From assembly GCF_023343835.1 (NCBI RefSeq), contig NC_064449.1, positions 4,873,778 through 4,937,777 of the forward strand: 64,000 bases of DNA. Reading direction: 5' to 3'. The position numbers and the translations under genes were made by a program. Below the pieces are notes generated by a model that had not been told where the DNA came from, did no database searches, and was given only the letters and a program-made list of their open reading frames with translations. The stretch comes from Lagopus muta (Eukaryota > Chordata > Aves > Galliformes > Phasianidae). Below, one piece after another: positions 53,601 to 64,000 of the stretch (the first letter of the stretch is position 1; the number at the start of each line of letters is the position of its first letter).

Positions 53601-54079
53601 TAGCTCTCTTCTTTAACAACCTTCTTTCACTGTCTGAAAAGTATGAGGATGAAGCAGGTTCTTGGTGTGTTGCTTAAAGGGTGGCTCTCATCCAACATGA
53701 GCCATAATCCATTCCCAGCTTTGTACAAACAAGCCAAAGAGAAAACAGAGCCACAAGCAGTGCTTTCAGTGGATGCAGATAACAGACTGGTCATGCAGAA
53801 GCATAATTAGAGGAGAGGAACAAATCTTTAAAGTTGAGTGAAGGGCAAAAGAACAGGAAGAGGTCCATGCAGAGCATGATAACATTGTGGTTACACAGGT
53901 GAAGGGAAACAACTGATGAGGCACGATACGTATGTTTAAAGTTTATCTAAGCAACACAGAGAACAAAGGTAGCAAAGGATGCGGAGAGAATTTCAGTCCA
54001 TAACTGCTCTGAAAGGTTTGTAGCCATGTATTACAACAATCACATCAGCAAATACTGTAAGCAGTACTCCAACACACAA

Positions 54080-54400
54080 CCATCTATTGGTTCCAACCAG
54101 TCCAACACACTGCCATGGGCAGACACCTCCCACCAGGTCAGGCTGCCCAAAGCCCCATCCACCCTGGCCTTGAATGAGACACCCACAGCTCCTTTGGGCA
54201 GCCTGTTCCAGAGTGTCATCTTTAGTAGAAGAACTTCATCCTAATACCTAATCTAACTCTCCTCTTTTAGTTTAAAGCTCTTATCCCTTGTCCTATCACT
54301 ACAGTCCCTATAAGTAGTCTCTCTACCTTTGGTCACAACAAGGGCTCCCTGGAGCTTTCTTTGCTCCAGGCTGAACCCCAGTTCCCTCAGCCTTTTGTCA
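54080..54400 (-). mobile_element. CR1 LINE fragment
   Basis: Reverse copy: gttccaaccagtccaacaca ctgccatggg, caggctgcccaaagccccat, gggcagcctgttccagagtg, ccaggctgaaccccagttcc. Confidence 0.88.
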
Positions 54401-57237
54401 CAGCATCCAGCTCCTGCTCTAACTTTGTCTCATATACTGACTTTACCTATATACAGCTACAGAACCCATTTCAACTGATGTTTTCTGCATTGGCTTCAAG
54501 TGCTGTGACTTCTTTGCTCCCTGACACGTGCAAGAAAAATTCACCTTAGAACTGCACAAATGTCTCCACTCGTCTTGATTGAAGAATTAAAGTAACTAAT
54601 AGAATTTCATTAGCAATAAACCTGTTTGAGATCTGTATTTTCCAATCTCTGCAGCAGTTTCTATTGGATTATTTTGCTTTGTGTGAGACACAGTACACAA
54701 CAGGTTAAAAATGCTTTAAGTATATTTCAGTTAATCATAAACCAGGCATGGAACAATCAAGCAAGGTAGCTGAGTTTTCCCCTCAGAAAGTCCAGGAAGA
54801 AAACAAGCTGTTAAAAATGCTGGTTTTGTGCATTAGAAATGCCACAAAATGAAGCACAGTGGTTAGGTAATGTGAATGGGCTGAAGGTAAGATGTCCAGC
54901 AAGGAAGACAAAGACCTAGGGGTTCTCTTAAAAGTCAGTTCTGCATCAGTTTATTCAGACATACGGCAGACTTTTTTTTACCCCATAACTGAATGTTAGG
55001 CATAGATGATTCTAGAGCAACTAAAAATCAGAGCTACAGAACCACCTTTGAATTTGCTTTTTCTCAATCCCTTAAACATCACCAGCCTCCGACTTTATGA
55101 AACTTCCTGTGCTGAAAAATCTATGGAAACAGAAAGATGCAGTGTGTTTATTACACATTTTAAGGTCCTTTAAAAAAAAATAAATTTATTGCAAACATCA
55201 CACAGGATTCATCTGTTTCCATAGCATTTAAATTTGCATGGAGAGCTATCAACAAAAACACACTTTTTTTTTTTTTTTTAAGCTAAATTCCTAGATAAAA
55301 CTGGCAGTAGGAAAGGATGCTTCAGAAGTATCTGCGACCTGTATGAAGCCACAGACAGAACTTACTGCTAGTACTTCAGCCTCACAAATACTCTTACATT
55401 TGGAACTATGTACCTGTCTTACTAGATGAGCCTCTAGAGATCCAACTGCATGAATTTGGTTCTAAAACTCAGTGCACTGTAAGTACAAACTATTAGTGAT
55501 ATCTGTAGGATGAGGTATAGGAAGGAGTTGATTTATTCTCTTGGAGAAAAAAATGCTGAAGACAGAAGGATTAAGCAATGGTTTAGGTGCTAACCGCAGT
55601 ACAAATGCCAGTAAGCTGCTTTTAGCAAGCTACCTAGCTGTTCCATCAGGTGCCCAGTATGCACTATTAGTGGGGCCTCATTGCACAGCTGTACTAAGTA
55701 TGACTGGGGCTTTTTTCTTCTCCTTTTTGTTTTGAAATATATCTCCTTCTGGGGTGGGGGCAGGCAGCAGAAAATACGATAATACGTTTGCTCTAAGTAA
55801 ATGGAGTCATCAGGAGAATTGGTTTATACATTCTCATTTAGTTGATAACTGAGCCAGTCTAACCAAACCTGCACTTCTCCTGTCAGCTTTTGAGGTTTTC
55901 CCTCTTGTTTTCTCTATGAACTAAGAATTACTGAACTTCAGGCATATCTTCTACTTTAACCCAGCCCATCAACCCAATATTCCACATCAGAACTCTCCAC
56001 ATCGTGGACTCAGTGGTCATTAATCTGCCAAAAGAGTGGGATTACACAAGCTGCGTGAGGTTGAATCCTTTTGTAGCCGATTCTATCATCAGCTGTCTTT
56101 GGTCCTCTGAAGAAGTCAGCCAGCTTCTCGCACAGCGTATTGGTAACATGTAATCAACACTCAGCAGCAATCCATTTGCCTGTGCCATGTCTCCAAGGAA
56201 CATGATTTTTGATGAGAAGGTCCAGTGTCGTGATTTATTCCTCTGGAGTGGTCATGGATTTCAGCAACTTCGACTGCAAGAGATGCAGGTTTCATCTTGC
56301 AGCTCGAAGAACTCTATTGTAAACTCAGCAGGGAGCACGAACTGCAATGCCCCATTGTGCAGACAGCAGCTATAAGCATACTGAAAAAGCAGAGATTTGA
56401 GAACAAAGACATAACATTTGATTTTCAACAACAGGAATGGTATCACTTAAAGAAAATGGTAATAAAACCCATTTTACTTGAGAAGCATGGAACATCAGCC
56501 ACAAGCAAAGAAAGATGTTTTGCCTTAACAGACTGCTGTGCTCTGCTTATCACTGCCAATCTTGCACAAACCCCACAGCATTGAGTCAAGTATACTTTTT
56601 AATTACAAACTCCCAAATCTTTTTCCTCTCAGAGCAACAGAGAATGTTAGCTGTATCTGTACAATGCAGGCCGTCCCTCCTATCCCCCTCCTACGCTGCT
56701 ATCAGGTGCTGACATTCATCAAAAGCACCTTGCCCCTTGAGCCACAACCACAGTTAGAAAGCCAGGCTGCTGGAAGGAGAAAAGGAAGAGAAGTTACAGA
56801 TTAACCAACTGATGCCTCAGCCCTGTTAATGTACAATTCCCCAGTATTTCCAGAAACACTGAGTTCAGCAAAGCACGAGCAGGATGCATTTCAAACCTTG
56901 TTTTCAGATAAAGAAAAAGGAGCTTTTAGATTTCTGTCTACAAAAGCAAACACTATCAGAACAAGACAGTAAAGCATCAAAGGATTGCACTAACATAAAA
57001 TTTCTTCCTGTCAGTAATTCTCAATTTAGCAGCTCTGGCACTGTGAGATGGCTTTTATAATACAAGTATCCTGCAGATACTGCAATATATGGCATTATGA
57101 CAGTTGCTTTATCGAAGAAGCAATACTGAAAGTGCAAAACTATAACTCTATATTTAAAAATACTACCGCTATTAAAAAACATTATGTACTTCAGGTCTGA
57201 AAAGAAGACATACACCCATATGCTATACAATCACATT

Positions 57238-57402
57238 TGGCACAGGGTGCCCAGAGAGCTGGTGCTGCCCCATGCCTGCACACAGCCACGCTCAGGAAAT
57301 GGGGCTGTGAGCACTGCTGGAGCTGTGGGTGTCCCTGTGCACTGCAGGCAGTGGGAGCAGACGGCCTTTGGGGGTATCTTACATCCCCAACCATTCTATG
57401 CT
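57238..57402 (+). mobile_element. CR1 LINE 3' end
   Basis: Sense copy, recent subfamily, 5' truncated: ggcacagggtgcccagagag, ctgtgggtgtccctgtgcac, ccccaaccattctatg. Confidence 0.92.
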
Positions 57403-59922
57403 TCCAGTGTGATCCACAGACCCATACCACTCAGCACTAAGGAGCTCTCAGTTAAAACTAAGAAGAAAAAAAACCACAAGAGCCTCTCCAGTCTGGGGTT
57501 AGGGAGAACTACTGCCATTAGTTCATAGTCTAGACAGAGTGGAGAAAAAAAACATGAACAGGGCATTCATTTAATGCTGAATACAGCCAAGCCTACTGGT
57601 TGTGATACACTGCATTTAAGGGACTCCGTTCCCCAAATCCTGCCTTCTGCTGCTACAGTCCAAGTGCAGGCCAACTCTCCTTGATAGGAGAAGTCAGTTG
57701 CAGAAAGAAGGGTGAGCACAGGAAGAGAGCACTGGTCTTGAACTATGTAACAGTGGCCCAGCAAGAAGCATTCATGACAACTAACCAAGAAATGAATGGT
57801 CATTCAGAAATCTTGTTACATTTTATAACCCTTCAGGGCATGAGCATTCTTACAGACAAAAAACCTCCAAAATATAATAGCCACAAGATGTGCTCATTTT
57901 TGAAACTGTAATAATACTGTAATAATAATATAACTGTAGTAATATAACTTTTTCTAGTTATCTACAATGCAAAGATAGAGCAAACTAAAACTAAAATAAT
58001 TCAGTAAACCAGAGAATCATAGCACCATAGAACGGTTTCTCTGATATCAAGTTAGATTTCGTAATACAGCCATTCCTTTAAGAACTCCACTTCTTAAGAA
58101 GTTTTTCTGAATGCCAGGTTATACCACCACCAAATAACCCAAATTTACCAAGATCAGCTCATGTAAATTTTGAAGATATTAGACAAATGTTTGTGCAATC
58201 ACATCAGCTTTCTGTTTCCCAAACTTGCCTTCATATGCCCAGCATCTGCACAGATCTCTAACTCAAAGCTAACATTCTGAGGGCTGAGTTATGGTTCTTG
58301 TGCACCATGCCACGTTTTTGAAGATCAGAGTACTTGCATAACTACAGTCATGTGGATATAAACTGTCAGATCTCACACTTGGAGCGAGTGCAGCTCCCAG
58401 TCAGGTCACATCCAAGCGACTTGAATGTCACTTGAACACAACAAGGTCATGGGCACAAAAATGATAAATGAATGACTTCTATTCACTGCTGTCTAGGAAC
58501 CAAAACACTCGTTATCTCGTTCACCTCTACAGCTTCTAGGCTACTTCCCTTGTTCTATTTATTTCTTAACTGTCTGCCTATTTCATTTGATCTCTTCCTA
58601 ATCACAGAGGCTGAAACGTGCTCTAATAGAACACCAATTTAAAATTAGAAGTCAGAATGCATACAGAAAAGGAAAAACTGAGTATTACGTCTCAAATTCA
58701 GAAGTTTCTTTTTCTTATCACAGAGTTTTTGAAGTTCTTAATTCCTGCAGGAATTCCACCGGCTCTCAGACAATTCAATAAGGAAATTCAATCTTTCTGA
58801 GCAACATGCTTTAGAGCTTATGGTGGAAAGTTCTTCTTCATAACGACCTGGAGTTGTGATTCCTGACCCACAGCTTTAGTAAGTATTTCTGTATTTTAGG
58901 GAAGAGCTGAAACTTCAAAACAGATTCAGCTCAGGTCAAATTCTGTCAAGAGTAGAGAACAGGCCTGAGGCATTTGCAGTAGCCTATCAAAGATATGCTG
59001 ACACATCTACAGCAACCAGAATTTGAAAAGCTCAAGAGCTTTGTGTGTATCAGTACCATCATATTGCTATCCTCTAACAGGAAAGCAAGACAAGGTAGAA
59101 TATGACTACAGCTCACCAGAAGTACTGTAAAGAAATGAAAGCAAGCCTAAGTGCAAAAGACTACGAGTGATGAAGGTCAATTTGGGTTATGCATCTATTT
59201 TCAAAAGTAAGAATAATAGCAATGGAAAAATCAGTGTCTTCTGCTTAGTGTCATCCTGTCTTGTTTGGCCTCAACCTCAAGCAGCTGGCCTTCATCCATA
59301 GGCTGAGCTCTACCTTAAACAAGGATATTTCAGAGATAACACAATCATCATGTGAGGTGGTAAAACAGTAGGTCCAAGTCTCAACAGAGAGAGAAGCAGT
59401 TTGTGTTATTACATAGCTGCATGTAGCCTGTGCAAGTATGGTCAGACAGATCTCACAGAAGCCAAGGTGAGCTGTCAAGCAGCGAAAGTATTTTCACTTC
59501 CACATCTATTAGAGTCAAAATGCTGCAGCATACTCCCCTGGAGCTTCTGTCACCTTTGCCAGGGAAGACAATCTGCATCCATCAGTACAGAATAAGCATG
59601 CAGCTCCCAGTACAGGACTTCAGTCCCTGAAAGAACAAAGGCTTGTAAAACTCCCTTGGTGTCCAGTAGAATACTGCTGGTGCCTCAGTGAGATCCTCAA
59701 ACTTGTGCCTTCTTCCTCAGAAAGAATCAGCCTGAGTAATAAGCTCAGTAGTAGAGGATGAATGGCCCCCCCCAGTACTCCAATTGATGCAGCAACTTTT
59801 CATGGGTTGGCTAAGAAAAGGTGACATGGACTGTCCTTCTGATAGCGGTTCCTGGTTTAGAATTAGATTCATTTCGAGGTCCCATACTGTGGTGGGCCCT
59901 TGTTGTTAGTTTGTTACTTCTT

Positions 59923-59972
59923 TCAAAAAAAAAAAAAGAAAAAAGAAAAAAGAAAAAAAAAAAGAATAAAAA
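59923..59972 (+). repeat. A-rich simple repeat
   Basis: About 50 bases almost all A with interspersed G: aaaaagaaaaaagaaaaaag and onward. Confidence 0.9.
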
Positions 59973-62900
59973 AGGTAGAGGATTCTTATTACAAAGGGAA
60001 ACTGGAAACTTCTCTCCACACAAGCAGCGACATGGCTGTATTGCTGAGGCCTCAGGGTAAGGATTAAAGAAAAACAAAATAGAAACCCTTCCATCTTTAA
60101 TTAGGGTCTTCATTTGCCAAAGAGCCATTCCACAGCGGGAGGAATTACATTCAGGCCGTTGCTTGGATAACGTCTCCCAGCAGGTTGGCTCCTCAGAGCA
60201 GCCTACTCCAAGCCAACAATTTCTGGTTACTTGGAGGCAAGCAGCCTGCATATTGTTTTAACTGGCCTGGCTTTTGCAGCCAGTTTTGCTGAAAAACAAT
60301 CTTCTATTCAAAATGTAGAGATAAAAGCTTCACTCGGTTTGAATTTGTCCCCAGTTTCTTTCTCCCTTTCTTTTTTTAAACATGGGAATTATAGGTTCTG
60401 GAGTTTGCATTATTTCTCTTGTAGACATCAGTGTTTTTCTCCCTCTGGCCACTTGATTCTTTGCCAGTGAAGGCTGCTGTCTGGAGTCCAGCCATTCATC
60501 AGCCCCTACCTCATCATTAACACTGTGGTGCTGGCGGTCACAGCCCATTGCTGGCGACAGGAAATCCTAACTTGCAAGAGGTTAACCACAGCCCATAAAC
60601 AGCCAGGCAGGCTCATTAGTCCCTTACAGTCAGCTGAAGGGTCCAGACCCTCTGGGAGTTTCGACACCATTCACGGACTCAAGAGTCTATGCATTCCATG
60701 CCCATAGGAAAACAGCTCCACTTCCTCCTCCCTTAAAACGTTTGCTACTTGGATCCTCTGGCTATGGTCTGTCCTTTCTTCCTATCCAAAGCCAACCAAG
60801 TCATTAGAGTACTTTGAAAAACTGAATGTCTGTGATGCATTGTCTGGGCTTACCAATTACAACACTGGTAGGCCACAACTGAGACATAAATGCAGTAGAA
60901 TATATACAAGCTTTTGATGTTTTTAATAGATTTAGTCAGTTTCATAGCCACTGTGAGCACATCTAAGGCAATAGCCAAGCAGAAGTTGATAATATATGCC
61001 TACTTGCCTGAAGAACTCATTTCACAAATGCACCCAATTCTGATCTCCAAGAAATAACCCACCAGAACTGCAAATGGCTTCAGTGCTCCCTACAATGACC
61101 AAAAAGCCCTTTTCAAACTTGATGTTTTTGAGTGTGCAGCATGAATTGATACTTGACCTGTAAGGAGTTGATTCCCTGAACTTGGTATAAACATCAAATT
61201 GTCATGTCACTCAAACAGCCACCTCTATATATTATCTACCTGGCAATCATGGAGACATGTTCAGAGCAGAGAAATAACTTTCTGGAAAGTTATCACAGAG
61301 AAACAGGATGTGAAGCATGTTTTCTTATACCAATCTTTTCTCTTTCCTCTCTTTCAATCTTATAAAAACTTCTGCAAAACATCCCCTCTTTATATATGCA
61401 ATTTCTTTATTACCACTGTTTATTACATCTGTCCATCTTTTACTCTGAATGTTGGAGTCCCTCTCATGCAGCTCCAGTTACATTCCCCAGTTCTCCAATT
61501 TCTTACAAAGCCTCCTGCCTCTCATGCACTGAAATTAGGCACGTCACTCACCTATGAAGTCCTACAGAATTCCATCCCCTGCCTCCATGCCTGCTCCCTA
61601 TTTTCTTCACTTTCTGACCCATTTATCCATTCTGCTTGCCAGCCTTTTGTGTTTATCTCTGCTCCAACATAGCTGCACCTGAATGATTGTTTGCTTTCCT
61701 GCTTCAAGCTCTATTTTTGTAGTGCTTCCAGTGCATGTGCAACTGCATGTTACTTATCATTCCATAGGTAGATTCTGCATATAAATTAGCACAAAGTCTG
61801 CATTAGAGAGGCTCACAAAGAGTGTAGAATCATGAGGGTCCAAGTACTTGAGAGACTTAAAACATTCACTTTATCCTTATTTTTATGTTGTTCCTTAGAC
61901 TTTCAGTTCTTACTCAGCCTGAATTTCCATTAATTTCATTGGGAGTTCTGACTGAGCAAAGACTCCAGTAACACATGTTGTGCAACAACAGCTGCTTCTT
62001 TAGCTGAAGATAAAAGCAGCTGTGTTTCAGTTGGTTGGAGAGGAGCAAGGGTGGTGGTGAGGACTGCTGAGGACTCAACTCTAAAAGTGGACACTTATGT
62101 GAAGTAATCAATCCAACAACAGCAGACCTAAGGAGTGCCCAAAGGGGGAAAGCATCACAGAGAGCCTTTCTTCATGAATAACTGTTGCTTCTCATAACAA
62201 TGCACAGTGAACATGAAAAGGAAGCTAGTAAAATAATCCAATAACAGATTGCTGGCTAATGGAAACAGCCACCCCCTAGAACCAAAGACTGACAGATGCA
62301 CTTCATAACTGCATGACCCATCCCAGCCCTTGTTCACCCACTGCTAGGTGCGAGCCCCTCTTTGGCTTTGGCCCAGCTCTTCTCTTTCCCTCTACATCTT
62401 TCACCATATGATCCATACACAACACAAACCTTTCCACTGTCTCAAAAGCTTCACTGTCTCACTTGACAGTTCTACCCATTCTCAATTTTTTCCCTTCTTT
62501 CTTAAAACCACTGCTGAAATTAAAGGCTCAAACTAAGCACAGAAGAGACAGTTTAAAGAGGAGGAACATGAGAAACTTGTGAACTCAAGACTTCAGTTGT
62601 AGTGATGAGACTGCTGCTTCAAGCAAAGTCCCCATTTTTGCTCCTACACGTTTCTCCATGCTCTCTGCTGCCAAACACGCCTACATGCAATATTTTTTCC
62701 TTTTTCTTTCCAATTCAAATTCCTTTTTTAGTCTGTTAAAATAGGCTCGGTGTTAAGAACGTGGGCTGTGGAGGATGGAAAGAAAGGCAAGGAGTGAGTA
62801 ACAGAAATGCCCTGAGCTTTTGTCCAACTTGTTCTGCTTTAAAGTGATTTTTTTTCTTATTCAAAAATAAACATTTGTCCCTATTGGGAAGACTGAGACG

Positions 62901-63199
62901 ATCACTTCTCTACCTTATCTCATGATGAAGATAGCAAGTCTTCCTGAATAAAGATATTACCCTCTCTTCTGACCTTATCTATACAGTTCTGTTAGAATGT
63001 CAGAGATCTTTATGCCTAGATGCTGTTGAGACCTCATCACACTGCTAGCACTGGAGGAGAAAGAAGAATGTCAGAAGATGAATAACACCAAAATTACTTG
63101 CACAAATAACAGCATCACTTCAAATACTATTACAGAAAATGTTTTGTGGTTGTTTAAAATGGATACCAACTTTTCAGGTGTCCTGAGTATCATAAGCAG

Positions 63200-63520
63200 G
63201 TTGCTGCAAAAGTAATGCCTCCTATTTATCTCCACAAAAACTACAACACACAAAAATAGTACAATAAAACTATTTGATAAAGCAAATTCTCAGCTACAAA
63301 GCTACTACATTTTCAACACAGTCACCACCATTAGCTGTGTGCTTTCACCAGCAATGAACATGAGCCTGCATGCCTCACTTGTAAACATCTGCATGGCTGT
63401 CTGGAGCATGGCTGCCTTCCACACTGCTGTTGCCACAGCTGAAATGTACATCCACCCCTCACTGTGCTCATGTCTATGGCTGGCCTCTGTGGATATTCAG
63501 AACTGTCACTGAACGTCAAT
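63200..63520 (-). mobile_element. Galluhop element, one end only, reverse
   Basis: Plus-strand start gttgctgcaaaagtaatgcc tcctattt matches, in reverse, the right terminus of the copy at 32,819-33,346. The following 300 bases (agtcaccaccatt; tgagcctgcatgc; cacccctcactgtgctca) match its interior in reverse. The other terminus is missing. Confidence 0.8.
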
Positions 63521-64000
63521 GGGAGCTCAAAATAACTAAGACTAAGTTTCTACTGAGGAACAACTTTCCTTAATCTGTAAATTGACGTGCAGTCAGACCA
63601 GCACTGCCATAAGAAAGCACATCTGCTGTAGTTTCCTTCCTACCCCCATTGGATCCCACCCTGCTAATACAAGCCTTCATGTAGCCACACAGACAAGCAA
63701 ACAAATTGAAATAAAGGCTTAAAGGTCACCCATTCTGCTGGTCGCTTCTCAGATCAAAACTTTACCTTACATCCTGAGACTTTATAGAATTAAGATAGAT
63801 TGGCAGAGAAGAAACAGAGGCAGCAATGGTCCCCACATCATGGAACAGCTACCATGGGGTCAGCTGCTTCCAAGGATGCAAGTTCTCCTGTAGTGACAGT
63901 ATCTTCTACTGCAGACACACAGGGAACCACCAGGCAGCATGACATCTCTGGAGCTAATGACCATGACCAGTTAAAAATATCTGAACAAGCAAAGGCTGGG

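Larger units (their letters stand above)
48978..64000. other. ZNRF3 upstream intron sequence
   Basis: 15 kb with no recognisable exon. The human ZNRF3 gene has very long introns upstream of this exon, so this is probably intron. It holds CR1 fragments at 49,910, 50,720, 51,185, 51,425, 52,856, 53,445, 54,080 and 57,238, a Galluhop end at 63,200 and A/T-rich tracts. The stretches 54,400-57,000 and 58,000-63,100 show nothing I can name. Confidence 0.65.

Noticed and set aside
54400-57000. Hidden gene in a repeat-poor stretch
   Set aside because: Open frames are short, lack consistent splice-compatible neighbours, and none matched a protein family I recognise.
60330-60548. Minus-strand frame considered as the missing ZNRF3 upstream exon
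   Set aside because: Apart from a chance NDE, its residues do not match the acidic ectodomain segment expected there, nor the PCLTVLGK end.

Overview
This is vertebrate nuclear DNA, almost certainly from a galliform bird and most likely chicken. The evidence is the many CR1 LINE 3' ends (the recurring CR1 consensus with an ATTCTATG-type end), three mariner-type Galluhop fragments, short compact exons, and proteins that read as avian orthologues of human genes. There are no bacterial or viral genes. Nearly all short open frames are chance frames in introns or in CR1 copies.

Three protein-coding genes account for the coding content. (1) From the left edge to about 10.6 kb, plus strand: the 3' two thirds of SUSD2, a type I membrane protein with AMOP, VWD and sushi domains. 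Nine exons join in phase to give 521 residues, and the 5' part lies outside the window. (2) From 14.2 to 32.0 kb, plus strand: a complete KREMEN1, the Dickkopf co-receptor that antagonises Wnt/LRP6 signalling. Its nine coding exons begin in a CpG island and encode about 450 residues: signal peptide, kringle, WSC, CUB, stem, membrane segment and a conserved cytoplasmic tail. (3) From 42.2 to 49.0 kb, minus strand: the 3' part of ZNRF3, the transmembrane E3 ubiquitin ligase that removes Frizzled/LRP6. Six exons give about 795 residues: end of the protease-associated ectodomain, membrane helix, RING-H2 and a long cytoplasmic tail. Its 5' exons are not visible up to 64 kb, so 49-64 kb is read as intron or upstream sequence.

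KREMEN1 and ZNRF3 are both negative regulators of Wnt at the plasma membrane. Here they converge tail to tail, about 10 kb apart. In human they are neighbours in tandem, and SUSD2 is several Mb away.

The rest is introns and intergenic DNA holding about 30 CR1 fragments in both orientations, one piece of CR1 ORF2, Galluhop copies, microsatellites and homopolymer tracts. I did not find a wholly new biological system. The most checkable unusual points are a possible alternative last exon of SUSD2 at 12,955, a GTGA tandem repeat on the KREMEN1 exon 1 splice donor, a CR1 insertion ending about 25 bases before the KREMEN1 WSC-exon acceptor, the gene order, and an unresolved ZNRF3 C-terminus.
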